In this document: in pieces, positions 9,113-17,083 of the stretch
How positions within the stretch are numbered: position 1 is the stretch's first letter
Layout of the letters: each line of letters opens with the position of its first letter
Origin: Ignavibacteriota bacterium
GTDB taxonomy: Bacteria; Bacteroidota; Ignavibacteria; SZUA-365
Reading direction: 5' to 3'
Length of the DNA: 33,638 bases
Assembly: GCA_016218045.1 (NCBI GenBank)
Contig: JACRFB010000043.1
Span: 1 to 33,638 of the forward strand
Notes under the pieces: generated by a model
What the model was told of the DNA's origin: nothing
Databases searched by the model: none
Seen by the model: the letters and a program-made list of their open reading frames with translations, nothing else
Position numbers and translations under genes: made by a program

Positions 9113-9309
9113 CGCGGACCACGTACTTTCCACACCGCATCGATCCCGCTCCCGCGAAAAGTAGAAACGTGTCACGTTGCTACTTTCCACATGGCTACGA
9201 AACACACACGCAGCAGACCCCACCGCCCTGCATCGCCCACACCGCCCTCACCAGATCCAACCCCGGCCTGAGAAAAATTACGAGACAAAATCCGCGAGAG
9301 GCGAGCAAA
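9113..9309. other. Repeat-derived spacer after the second array
   Basis: Begins with the 33-base flank shared with 7622-7654, followed by words of the CACGT/'gctactttccac' family (about 9165-9200). From about 9200 the sequence is unique and has no recognisable gene. Confidence 0.6.
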
Positions 9310-9369
9310 GGCGGATGCTTGTTTGAGACCCGCGGCCGCCTGCGGCCGCGGGGCGAGTTTGCATCCGCC
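9310..9369. other. Nested inverted repeat
   Basis: Outer arms GGCGGATGC (9310-9318) and GCATCCGCC (9361-9369) enclose an inner perfect palindrome CCGCGGCCGC / GCGGCCGCGG (9330-9339 and 9342-9351). RNA or single-stranded DNA from here would fold strongly. No T-run follows, so it is not a classical terminator. Its role is unknown; dispersed REP-like elements can look like this. Confidence 0.6.
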
Positions 9370-9425
9370 GCGAGCCGAAGCGAGATTTTGGCCGGAATTT
9401 TTCTACAGCCTTGACTTTTTCTTTG

Positions 9426-9459
9426 CTTCTTTCTTTTGTGTCAAGACAAAAGAAAGAAG
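9426..9459. terminator. Perfect 14-bp hairpin, possible bidirectional terminator
   Basis: Left arm 9426-9439 (CTTCTTTCTTTTGT) and right arm 9446-9459 are exact complements with a six-base loop 'gtcaag'. The stem is pyrimidine-rich on one strand, and T-rich tracts ('gactttttctttg') occur beside it. It lies between the plus-strand T9SS genes and the minus-strand Mrr gene, where a shared terminator would be expected. The low-GC stem makes this less typical. Confidence 0.45.
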
Positions 9460-9593
9460 AAGTCTACCAATAGACCCGGCATGCTGCGTCACGAGACAGG
9501 ATCTCTGAGAGCTGATGAGTAGTTGGTAGATAGTTAGGTGGTACATCGGTAGATGGCCAGCGAGGCACACACGCAGGGCGCGTAGCCGAACTC

Positions 9594-10499
9594 CTAGTCC
9601 TCGACGAAATAGTCGTTGTCGATCCGTTTCACTCGATACGTCGCACGTGTCGCAACTCCGATGTCGAAGTCGATCATCATTTCCGCAAGCCGCTTCCCAT
9701 CGATAAGAACCACCTTGGTGTTGATGGTGGCGACGTATTGTTCCGCATTCTTCGCGAAGCTTCCCGTGGTGATGAATACACCCTTTTGTGCGTGTTTCCC
9801 CGAGAGCGCACCAACAAATTTCTGTACCTCGGGACGACCCACGGAGCCATCCCACCGCTTCGCCTGGATGTAAATGACATCAAGACCGAGCCGATCTTCC
9901 TTGATGATGCCGTCGATGCCCTCGTCGCCGCCCTTCCCTATGGCCTTCCCCGCATCCTGCATCGTTCCACCGTATCCCATCGCAACCAGCAGATCGATCA
10001 CGAGCCGTTCGAAGAATTTTGGCGTCATGGATTTTACCTGCTCGAGAATGTCGGTCGCGAGCTGGCTGCGAATTGTCGAATAGGCAGCGCCGAGGATTTC
10101 TTCCGGTGTTGCCGTCTGCTGCGGTTCAACTGAAGAATCTCCCGTCTCAAGGTCCGATTTATTCTGCCATGTGTTGAATACTTCGAAGCGTTTGAGATAC
10201 TTGATATTGATTTTCTCCGGCTTCTCGGAGAGCACCTTCCGGCCTGCCTCCGTGATATGATACTTACCACGGGCTGGTCGTGCGAGAAGCCCGGCCCGCT
10301 GCAGATACACAATCGCCCATGCAACCCGGTTTGCGAAGAGCGGCGCCACGCCGCTGGGAAGCATCGCGTCGAGTTCCTCCTCCGAAAGGCAAAACTCCAA
10401 GGCCAATTTTTCGCGGTATTCCTTTGTAGCACGGATCACACCATCCTTGGCGACACGAAGCAATGGGAGCATGATGGACTGAAAATCGGGGATGGCCAT
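9594..10499 (-). CDS. mrr: Mrr-type restriction endonuclease
   Basis: A 301-residue Type IV-style restriction enzyme; family members cut modified DNA without a partner methylase. The N-terminal winged-helix Mrr_N domain (about 1-105, starting MAIPDFQSIMLPLLR) is followed by a linker and a PD-(D/E)xK Mrr catalytic domain (about 155-290). Visible active-site residues are D196 in GGDEGIDG and Q212/K214 in YIQAKRW. Length and domain order match E. coli Mrr. The ATG at 10499 is chosen: the longer frame opens with TTG at 10556, which falls inside the predicted promoter. The gene stands alone on its strand between hairpins and low-complexity repeats, and its sequence looks less GC-rich than its neighbours, which fits acquisition by transfer. 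Its recognition specificity cannot be read from the sequence. Confidence 0.9.
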   Translation of the reverse strand: MAIPDFQSIMLPLLRVAKDGVIRATKEYREKLALEFCLSEEELDAMLPSGVAPLFANRVAWAIVYLQRAGLLARPARGKYHITEAGRKVLSEKPEKINIKYLKRFEVFNTWQNKSDLETGDSSVEPQQTATPEEILGAAYSTIRSQLATDILEQVKSMTPKFFERLVIDLLVAMGYGGTMQDAGKAIGKGGDEGIDGIIKEDRLGLDVIYIQAKRWDGSVGRPEVQKFVGALSGKHAQKGVFITTGSFAKNAEQYVATINTKVVLIDGKRLAEMMIDFDIGVATRATYRVKRIDNDYFVED

Positions 10500-10546
10500 T
10501 GATCGGATACCCTCTGTTTGCGAAGAAGCAAGAGAAACGAACAGGT

Positions 10547-10575
10547 ATAATACCAATTGATCCGAGGTAGTGCAA
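10547..10575 (-). promoter_or_regulatory. Putative sigma70-like promoter of the Mrr gene
   Basis: On the minus strand TTGCAC (10570-10575), a 17-base spacer, then TATTAT (10547-10552, five of six to consensus). Transcription would begin near 10540 and give a leader of about 40 bases. Confidence 0.5.
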
Positions 10576-10585
10576 TTGGCTGGAT

Positions 10586-10718
10586 CTCAGTGAGACACAG
10601 TTCCGTCGCACTTCGACTCCGCTCAGTGAGACACAGATTCGTCGCTCCGCGTTCCTACTCCCTACTCCCCACTCCCTACTCCCTACTTCCTACTTCCTAC
10701 TCCCCACTCCCTACTCCG
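10586..10718. repeat. Direct repeat pair and 'ctccctact' low-complexity tract
   Basis: Two 24-base copies starting 'ctcagtgagacacag' (10586-10609 and 10622-10645), 36 bases apart, separated by 'cttcgactccg'. They are followed by about 65 bases of pyrimidine-rich near-tandem units ('tccctactcc', 'ttcctac', 'ccccactcc') at 10651-10717. Related tracts occur at 17042-17080 and 33350-33497. Confidence 0.8.
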
Positions 10719-10725
10719 AAAAAAA

Positions 10726-10754
10726 AACCCACCCGCACATCGCACGGGTGGGTT
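10726..10754 (-). terminator. Rho-independent terminator of hppA
   Basis: Read on the minus strand, an 8-bp GC-rich stem (10745-10752 pairs with 10728-10735; arms CCCACCCG and CGGGTGGG) closes a nine-base loop and is followed by a run of about nine T residues. It starts about 20 bases after the hppA stop codon. Confidence 0.9.
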
Positions 10755-10775
10755 CTGGAAAGAAAGAGAAGAAGA

Positions 10776-12953
10776 TCAGATGAACAGCGGCGCAAGCACG
10801 AGTGTGATGGTGCTGAGCAGCTTGATGAGCACGTGCAGCGACGGACCCGCGGTGTCCTTGAAGGGATCACCCACGGTGTCGCCCACAACGCCGGCCTTGT
10901 GTGTGTCGCTGCCCTTGCCGCCATAGGCGCCCGTCTCGATGTACTTCTTGGCATTGTCCCACGCGCCGCCGCCGTTGTTCAGGAACAGCGCCATGAGAAT
11001 GCCTACGATGGTGCCGACCATCAGCAGACCGCCCACAACTTCGGCGCCGCTTGCTGCATGAATGCCGAGCAGATCCTTGCCGTACGAGTAGTAGAGGGCC
11101 TTGAAGGCGAGACCGACAACAATTGGAAGTCCCACAACCAGCAGACCGGGAGCGACCATTTCGCGCAATGCCGCCTTGGTGGCGATGTCCACACACTGGC
11201 CGTAGTCGGGCTTCGACGTGCCGAGCATGATGCCCGGATTGTTCTTGAACTGCTCGCGCACGTTGTTGATGATCGCGTACGCCGCCTTGCCCACGGCCTT
11301 GATGGCCATCGACGAGAAGAGGAACACGAGCACTGCGCCGAGCATGGCGCCGACAAACACTTCGGGCTTGTTCAGGTTGATCACGTAGTCGAACTCGGGC
11401 ATGTACACCTTGATCTCGTCGAGATACGCGCTGAATAGCAGGAAGGCCGCCAGAGCGGCGGATCCAACGGCGTAACCCTTCGTGAGGGCCTTGGTCGTGT
11501 TGCCGACGGAATCGAGACGGTCGGTACGCTCGCGGATCTCATGCGACTGACGGCTCATCTCGACGATGCCGCCGGCGTTGTCGGTGATCGGTCCGAAGGT
11601 GTCCATCGCGAGGATGTACGCGGCCGTGCCCAGCATGCCCATCGTTGCGACGGCGGTGCCGAAGAGGCCCGCGTGCAGACCCGATGATTGCCCGAGGAAA
11701 TACGCGCCGATGATGGCCGCAGCAATCACGAGGATCGGGAAACCGGTGGACTCCATGCCGATGGCGATGCCGCTGATGATGTTTGTCGCGGGTCCGGTCT
11801 GCGAGGCCTTCGCGATTTCCTTCACCGGACGGTACCGGTATTCCGTGTAGTACTGCGTGATAAACACGAAAGCCAGCGCCGTCAAGACGCCGATGAGACC
11901 GCACAGGAAGAAGTTGAAGTAATAATCCGCTCCGAGCAGCCATCGCGAGGCGACGAAGAAGCCGATGATGGCGAGCACGGAGGTGACGTAGTATCCGCGG
12001 TTGAGGGCCTTCATCGGATCCTCGGTCTCGCTGACACGCACCGAGAGCACGCCGATGATGGAGGCGACGATACCGAATGCGCGCGCGACGAGCGGGAAGA
12101 GCATCACGCTGAGCAGTGTGAGTCCGTGCTCCTGAAACGCGGCCATGTTTTCGCGGTACAGCGCCGCGGCCAGAATCATCGCGCCGATGTTCTCGGCGGC
12201 GGTCGATTCAAAAAGGTCGGCGCCGCGGCCCGCGCAGTCGCCCACGTTGTCGCCCACAAGATCGGCGATCACGGCCGGGTTGCGCGGATCGTCTTCGGGA
12301 ATGCCGGCTTCGACCTTGCCCACGAGATCCGCGCCGACGTCGGCGGCCTTGGTGTAGATACCGCCGCCGAGCTGCGCAAACAGCGCCACGAAGCTCGCGC
12401 CGAAACCGTAGCCGACGATGAGCAGCGGAATATTCTCGGGCGCTTTCGCCACGCCCGCCCAGTCGACGATGGCGTAGAGGCCGGCTACGCCGAGCAGGCT
12501 CATCGCCACAACAAAGAAGCCCGACACGGCGCCGCCGCGCAGAGCCGGCTGCAAGGCGCTGTTCATGTCCTTCAGCGCGCCCGCGGCGGTGCGGATGTTG
12601 GAACGGATGGAGACCCACATGCCCATGTATCCCGCGGCGACGGAACAGAGTGCGCCGAGGATGAAGGAGATGGTCGTCCACAGCGCGAGTGCCGATGCGG
12701 AGGTCGTCGGATCGTTCGCGTTGTGCGCGCGCACGAAAGCGTACAATATGTAGATAAGCGCGGCAAGTGCGATCGCGAGCCAGATGATGGTGCGATTCTG
12801 GCGGCGCAGGAACGCTTCGGCGCCCTGCTTGATCGCGTTCGAGATCTCCTGCATCTGGGGCGTGCCGGTGTCGCGTTTGAGTACGTCGCGTATCAGCCAC
12901 GTCGCAAACAGCAAGCCCAGAACGCTGATTCCGAGAATCAGTGTCAGTTCCAT
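10776..12953 (-). CDS. hppA: Membrane-bound proton-translocating pyrophosphatase
   Basis: A 725-residue inner-membrane ion pump that hydrolyses pyrophosphate to two phosphates and drives cation export; family members have about 16 membrane helices, and the many hydrophobic segments here fit. The substrate and Mg site signature is clear ('DVGADLVGKVEAGIPEDDP' and 'DNVGDCAGRGADLFES'), as is a second acidic cluster ('DTFGPITDNAGGI') and the C-terminal 'GDTVGDPFKDTAGPS'. The diagnostic motif reads GNTTKALTKG: Lys and Thr where K+-dependent enzymes have Ala and Gly. That predicts a K+-independent enzyme, most of which pump H+. The start has GGAGGA at 12965-12970, eleven bases upstream. The gene is monocistronic by its own terminator. 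It would recover energy from biosynthetic pyrophosphate. Confidence 0.96.
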   Translation of the reverse strand: MELTLILGISVLGLLFATWLIRDVLKRDTGTPQMQEISNAIKQGAEAFLRRQNRTIIWLAIALAALIYILYAFVRAHNANDPTTSASALALWTTISFILGALCSVAAGYMGMWVSIRSNIRTAAGALKDMNSALQPALRGGAVSGFFVVAMSLLGVAGLYAIVDWAGVAKAPENIPLLIVGYGFGASFVALFAQLGGGIYTKAADVGADLVGKVEAGIPEDDPRNPAVIADLVGDNVGDCAGRGADLFESTAAENIGAMILAAALYRENMAAFQEHGLTLLSVMLFPLVARAFGIVASIIGVLSVRVSETEDPMKALNRGYYVTSVLAIIGFFVASRWLLGADYYFNFFLCGLIGVLTALAFVFITQYYTEYRYRPVKEIAKASQTGPATNIISGIAIGMESTGFPILVIAAAIIGAYFLGQSSGLHAGLFGTAVATMGMLGTAAYILAMDTFGPITDNAGGIVEMSRQSHEIRERTDRLDSVGNTTKALTKGYAVGSAALAAFLLFSAYLDEIKVYMPEFDYVINLNKPEVFVGAMLGAVLVFLFSSMAIKAVGKAAYAIINNVREQFKNNPGIMLGTSKPDYGQCVDIATKAALREMVAPGLLVVGLPIVVGLAFKALYYSYGKDLLGIHAASGAEVVGGLLMVGTIVGILMALFLNNGGGAWDNAKKYIETGAYGGKGSDTHKAGVVGDTVGDPFKDTAGPSLHVLIKLLSTITLVLAPLFI

Positions 12954-13205
12954 GAGTCTAGTCTTCCTCCGTCGATGGTTGTATCAGTGTTGATGCGTGA
13001 TTGCCGCGGAAAAATGCGCTTCGATCAGGCGCAAGTCCTGTGCTGATGTCCGGCCGGCGGCATTCGATTCATGCCTCCCGGAAGACGTCCCAATCCCGGA
13101 TCGGGAAAACGGGGCACGAGGAGAGATAATGGGACAAAGATGCGGGATAATGAGGGTGAAAGCAAGCGCCGTACGTCGGAAAGTGCGGCCATCGTCGCCG
13201 CGCTC
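12954..13205. other. Leader region of hppA
   Basis: 252 bases between the permease stop and the hppA start. Apart from the GGAGGA ribosome site at 12965-12970 nothing firm was found: no tandem repeat, no good -35/-10 pair and no recognisable riboswitch. The distance suggests that hppA has its own promoter here. Confidence 0.4.
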
Positions 13206-15077
13206 TCAGCCGCGCGAACGCCGCTCGTATTCGATGCGGAACGCGACGTCGGGGTATTCGCTCGGCAGCCGCATCATGTTCATCACCAGCACGCCGATCG
13301 AAAAACGGTCGAGCCACGACGACATGGGCCAGCCGAGATGCACGGTGAGTTTCTTGTGCGGCAGTTCGTACTGTAGCACGTTGATGATGGTGCACATGCT
13401 CTTGTACACGCTCTGCAGCGAGAACGGGAAACGGAAGTGGTTCTCGGTGAGACGCGCGGGAATCCCCTCGCGCGGGGAGTAAAAACTCACGTAGGCCTTC
13501 GAGGTGTCGGACTTCCGCAGCACGTTGTTTTCACGCGGACGCCGGAAATACAGATGTATCTCGTCCTCGTCGGAGGATCCGAGATAGGTGACGAGGTCGA
13601 GCGGACTGTCGCTCGCGAGGAGCTCGGGTTTCTCCGGAGGCCGCCGTCGCGCGATGCTCAGTCCGGCCACCAGGAACACGCCGGTTGCGATGGCCCAGAG
13701 GGTCAGTCCGTACGGCTTCTCGTATGCGAGGTACAGCAGGCAGGCGGTGAGGATAAGAAAAAGCAGCACTGTGAGCGAGCGGTGTGTGAAATAATGTTTG
13801 ATGTCGCGCGTGCCCTTGAAATACCGGTACACGATCAACGATCCCATGTTGATCACCATGCTGGCGATGAGTCCGATCGCGTACATCTCGGCGAGCAGCG
13901 CCTGCTGTCCGCTCGTGATGAGGATGATCACCGAGAACAGCACCGCGCTTAACAGATGGATGCGGTAGAAGCTCTGGCGGCTGTTCGTCTTTGTGAGCCA
14001 GTGGAACGAGTAGCGTTCGGCCACACGCTCGAGCAGTTCGCTCGATGCGACGTAGGCGGTGTTCACGGCCATGGTCAGCGTGAAACTGGCGAGGGCGCCC
14101 ACCACGATGCCGAACACGGGACCGTTCAGCATGGCGGCGTACGCGGTGATGAGATCGGTCTCGTGTTCCGCCAGATTGATGGGAGAAGAAAGCGTGAGCA
14201 TGGATATGAGCGGTGTGAAGATGCCCACGGTGAGCGCGAGAAACAGGTAGGCCTTGCGGATGTCGTGCCACGAGCGCACAAGACCGGCGGTCTGCACCAC
14301 CGATTCGATTCCGGAGTAGGCGAGGATGCAGCTCGAGACGCCGATGATCACGAAACCCATGTCGACGGTGAGCGCGCCGAGGTCGAGTGTGCCGAAACGT
14401 TCGAACACTCCGGTCACACTGCCCGCGATCTTGGTCGCCGCGCTGTTGTCCAGCGCGAGAATACCCGACAGCACGAGCAGCACGAGCACAAAGGCCGCGA
14501 AGGTGAATATCCCGAAGGTGAATCGCGCGTTCTCGCGGATGCCGAGAATGTTGAGCCCGGCCACAAGCCACACGATGCCGAAGTTCAGTATCATCGCCGT
14601 GCCGTGCGAGATGTCGAGGAAGGCCAGGCCGTTCTGCACCGCGCTGACGGTGGATATGCTCGCGGTGAGGACGTAGTCGACGAAGATCGAGGAGACGGCG
14701 ATGAAGCTCACCGTGGGACCGAGCACGAGATACGAGAACGAGTACACTCCCCCGCCGCGGATGTTGTGGTGTTCGAGTATCTGCGCGATCTCTGTCATGC
14801 GGTTCGACAGGATGCGCATCAGCACCGACGTGAAGGCGATAAAAAAGATGGCGCTCTCGCCGATGAAACGATGCGCCTCGCTCGGCGCGTAAAAGATCGA
14901 TGTGAGTTCGTCCATCAGGGTGATGATCGCGATGGCGAACCATGTCAGATACCACTTGCCTCCCTCGAACGAGGAGAGGAAATCTTTCTTCCTCCAGAGA
15001 TAGATGAACAGGACGGCAAGCACCAACGCCGCGCCGTAGAGCACGATGGATTTGACGTCGAATGCAAAGGATGGCAT
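13206..15077 (-). CDS. APC-superfamily permease with C-terminal cytoplasmic domain
   Basis: A 623-residue inner-membrane transporter, probably for amino acids or related compounds. After a first helix (about 8-28, 'IVLYGAALVLAVLFIYLW') the APC core spans roughly 40-490 with about 12 more helices. 'GGGVYSFSYLVLGP' corresponds to the Gly-rich unwound helix 1 region typical of the family; 'SGIESVVQTAGLV' resembles the later conserved helix. The final ~125 residues (from about 'SDEDEIHLYFRRP') form a soluble domain that I do not recognise; it may regulate transport. The extra N-terminal helix is also unusual. Stop and start codons are clear, but the ribosome site is weak. Its neighbours are hppA downstream and the DMT gene upstream on the same strand. 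The substrate cannot be assigned. Confidence 0.8.
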   Translation of the reverse strand: MPSFAFDVKSIVLYGAALVLAVLFIYLWRKKDFLSSFEGGKWYLTWFAIAIITLMDELTSIFYAPSEAHRFIGESAIFFIAFTSVLMRILSNRMTEIAQILEHHNIRGGGVYSFSYLVLGPTVSFIAVSSIFVDYVLTASISTVSAVQNGLAFLDISHGTAMILNFGIVWLVAGLNILGIRENARFTFGIFTFAAFVLVLLVLSGILALDNSAATKIAGSVTGVFERFGTLDLGALTVDMGFVIIGVSSCILAYSGIESVVQTAGLVRSWHDIRKAYLFLALTVGIFTPLISMLTLSSPINLAEHETDLITAYAAMLNGPVFGIVVGALASFTLTMAVNTAYVASSELLERVAERYSFHWLTKTNSRQSFYRIHLLSAVLFSVIILITSGQQALLAEMYAIGLIASMVINMGSLIVYRYFKGTRDIKHYFTHRSLTVLLFLILTACLLYLAYEKPYGLTLWAIATGVFLVAGLSIARRRPPEKPELLASDSPLDLVTYLGSSDEDEIHLYFRRPRENNVLRKSDTSKAYVSFYSPREGIPARLTENHFRFPFSLQSVYKSMCTIINVLQYELPHKKLTVHLGWPMSSWLDRFSIGVLVMNMMRLPSEYPDVAFRIEYERRSRG

Positions 15078-15103
15078 ACAGGGTTTCCGTGATTGACAGG
15101 CGG

Positions 15104-15132
15104 AAACTACACGCGCCGCGCGACGCGTGCAA
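15104..15132 (-). promoter_or_regulatory. Possible promoter of the APC permease
   Basis: TTGCAC (15127-15132) and TAGTTT (15104-15109) on the minus strand with a 17-base spacer; the -35 word equals that of the Mrr promoter but the -10 is poor. The spacer contains a GC palindrome-like run. Confidence 0.25.
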
Positions 15133-15149
15133 GAAAAATCGTCCGCGGC

Positions 15150-16070
15150 CTAGTGTTCCGCCGCGGCCGAGCGACGCTCGATCACCTGCTGCGCCGCTAT
15201 GCCCGCGACGATCAGGACGAGTCCGACCAGGGTGCTCGCCGCGATGTCTTCCCCCACCACGAAGTGTATCAGTACCAGCGAGAGGAACGGCGACAGGTAC
15301 ACGAGGGCTCCGACGCGCGCGGTGGTGCTGCTGAGTTTCAGGGCGCGCAGCCACAACACGAAGGTGAGTCCCATCTCGAACACTCCCACATACGACGCGC
15401 CCAGTGCGCCCGCGAGCGAGGGTACGCGGAGCCCCTCCGTGATGGCAAGAAACAGCAATGTGTACAGTGATCCGAAGCCGGCGTTGACGAGAAGTTTCTC
15501 CTCGGGATCGGCCGTGCTGCGCATGGTCAGCATCCAATACGCGGCCCAGAGAACGGAGCTGCCCATCGCGAGGGCCACGCCGAGCGGATCGGAGAATCGC
15601 AGCGCAAACACGTCGCCCCGTGTCGAGATGATCCACACGCCCGCAAAGCTCACCACCATCGCGGCATAGACGCCGCGCCGTATGCGCTGGCGCAGGAACA
15701 CCGTCGAGAACAGGGCGAGCACAAGCGGCCACGTGTAATTGAGGGGCTGCGCCTCCTGCGCGGGCAGGCGGTCGTAGGCGCTGAACAATACCAGGTAATA
15801 CGCGAAGGGGTTGATGAGGCCCAGCAGCGCGGAATGGGCGTACTCGCGGAGCGGCCACTGCCGCAGGCCCGCGGGCGCGCGGCGGAACAGAATCACGACA
15901 CACAGGGCGAGGAACGAAACGAGGGATGAAAACGCGAGCAGTTCCGCGACGGTGAGCGCCTCGAGACTGAGCTTGAACGCCGTCGCTACGGTGGACCACA
16001 GCAGCACGGCCCCGAGCGCGGCCAGCACCGCGCGCCGCTGCTTCCCGTGTGTGACGGACGCGCCGTTCAA
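15150..16070 (-). CDS. DMT-family transporter (EamA, two domains)
   Basis: A 306-residue inner-membrane protein of the drug/metabolite transporter superfamily, likely exporting amino acids or other small metabolites. Two EamA repeats are visible, each of about five helices: the first from 'AVLAALGAVLLWSTVATAF' to 'VVSFAGVWIISTRG', the second from 'DPLGVALAMGSSVLWAAYW' to 'STLVGLVLIVAGIAAQ'. Conserved features include 'LNYTWPLVLALFS' and 'ARVGALVYLSPFLS'. The predicted start is TTG at 16068-16070, overlapping the stop codon of the upstream deacetylase-like gene in a TTGA arrangement, which suggests translational coupling; no strong ribosome site was seen, so the true start may differ slightly. 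The substrate is unknown. Confidence 0.85.
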   Translation of the reverse strand: MNGASVTHGKQRRAVLAALGAVLLWSTVATAFKLSLEALTVAELLAFSSLVSFLALCVVILFRRAPAGLRQWPLREYAHSALLGLINPFAYYLVLFSAYDRLPAQEAQPLNYTWPLVLALFSTVFLRQRIRRGVYAAMVVSFAGVWIISTRGDVFALRFSDPLGVALAMGSSVLWAAYWMLTMRSTADPEEKLLVNAGFGSLYTLLFLAITEGLRVPSLAGALGASYVGVFEMGLTFVLWLRALKLSSTTARVGALVYLSPFLSLVLIHFVVGEDIAASTLVGLVLIVAGIAAQQVIERRSAAAEH

Positions 16071-17026
16071 AACATCAACGCCCGGAGATGCGCCGCGGCG
16101 CTGCGCGCCAGCGCGTCGAGGGCATAGCCGCCCTCAAGCACCGACACGATGCGTCCGCCCGCGCTCTGCTGCGCGATATCCTTGACGAGCACAGTGAGAT
16201 GGGCAAAACACGAGGTGCTCAGGTTGATGTTCGCGAGCGGATCCTCGCGGTGCGCGTCGAAGCCGGCCGAGATGAGCACAAACTCGGGCGCGAAGGTCCG
16301 TGCCGCGGGTAGCAGGACGCGTTCGAAGGCCTCGCGGTAGTGTTCGTCGCCCGAACCGGGCGCGACGGGCACGTTGATGGTTGCGCCCTCGCCGGCGCCC
16401 GCGCCGCGTTCCGATGCCGCGCCGCCTCCAGGATACAGGGGTGATTGATGTATGCTGAAGAACAATGTGTCCGGATCGTCGTAGAAGATGTTCTGTGTGC
16501 CGTTGCCGTGATGCACGTCCCAATCCACGATGAGGATGCGGCGTATTCCGTGAACCGCGCGCAGATGCGACGCGGCGACGGCCACGTTGTTGAAGAGGCA
16601 GAATCCCATCGCGCGCTCGCGCTCGGCATGGTGACCGGGAGGCCGGACGGCGCAGAAGGCGTTTGTGATCGATCCGCCCGCAACGGCGTCACACGCGGAC
16701 ATCACACCGCCGGCCGCACGCAGCGCCACGTCGTACGAGCGGTTGCAGACCGGCGTGTCGAGATCCGCGCGGAAGGGTGCCTGCGCGCATATCTCGCGCA
16801 CATGGGCCAGGTGCCGTGCCGAATGCGCGCGAATGATCGCCTCCTCGGGCGCGGGCACGGCATCGATCGGGACACAGCGGTCATACAAGCCCGTTTCCGC
16901 GACATGCCCGACTATCGCTTCAAGTCGCTGCGCCGATTCCGGATGGGAATATCCCGTGTCGTGTTCCAGATACGCGGGATCGTACACAAATCCCGTCGCC
17001 GTTATTCCTGCGCGTCGCTCCATCAT
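16067..17026 (-). CDS. Histone-deacetylase-family amidohydrolase
   Basis: A 319-residue zinc hydrolase of the arginase/deacetylase fold. Bacterial members remove acetyl or related acyl groups from polyamines, small amides or protein lysines (AcuC, HdaH and acetylpolyamine amidohydrolase groups). All catalytic elements are present: RPPGHHAE with the His pair at 132-133, DWDVHHGNGT giving zinc ligands D170 and H172, SAGFDAH giving the third ligand D257, and GGY with Y301 as the transition-state tyrosine. Length is normal for a single-domain member. Two Met codons open the gene; the upstream ribosome site is weak. It is followed by an overlapping DMT exporter, so the pair may process and export one acylated metabolite, which is inference. 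The exact substrate is open. Confidence 0.92.
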   Translation of the reverse strand: MMERRAGITATGFVYDPAYLEHDTGYSHPESAQRLEAIVGHVAETGLYDRCVPIDAVPAPEEAIIRAHSARHLAHVREICAQAPFRADLDTPVCNRSYDVALRAAGGVMSACDAVAGGSITNAFCAVRPPGHHAERERAMGFCLFNNVAVAASHLRAVHGIRRILIVDWDVHHGNGTQNIFYDDPDTLFFSIHQSPLYPGGGAASERGAGAGEGATINVPVAPGSGDEHYREAFERVLLPAARTFAPEFVLISAGFDAHREDPLANINLSTSCFAHLTVLVKDIAQQSAGGRIVSVLEGGYALDALARSAAAHLRALMF

Positions 17027-17041
17027 ACAATGATACGAATT

Positions 17042-17083
17042 TCCCCGCGCTACTCCCCACTCCTAACTCCTAGCTCCCAGCTA
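17042..17083. repeat. 'ctcctaactcc' low-complexity tract at the phoU end
   Basis: Near-tandem pyrimidine-rich units ('tactccccac', 'tcctaactcc', 'tagctcccag') directly abutting the phoU stop codon (17081-17083). It is the same family as 10651-10717 and 33350-33497. Confidence 0.75.

Noticed and set aside
10500-10556. Upstream extension of the Mrr gene starting at TTG
   Set aside because: It would start inside the predicted promoter and adds a hydrophobic stretch not seen in Mrr proteins; ATG at 10499 begins the domain.
11688-13046. 452-codon plus-strand frame antisense to hppA
   Set aside because: Composition is that of an antisense shadow of a GC-rich gene; hppA is unambiguous on the other strand.
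13531-15999. 822-codon minus-strand frame across the APC and DMT genes
   Set aside because: It is an Arg/His-rich shadow in another frame of two clear membrane-protein genes.
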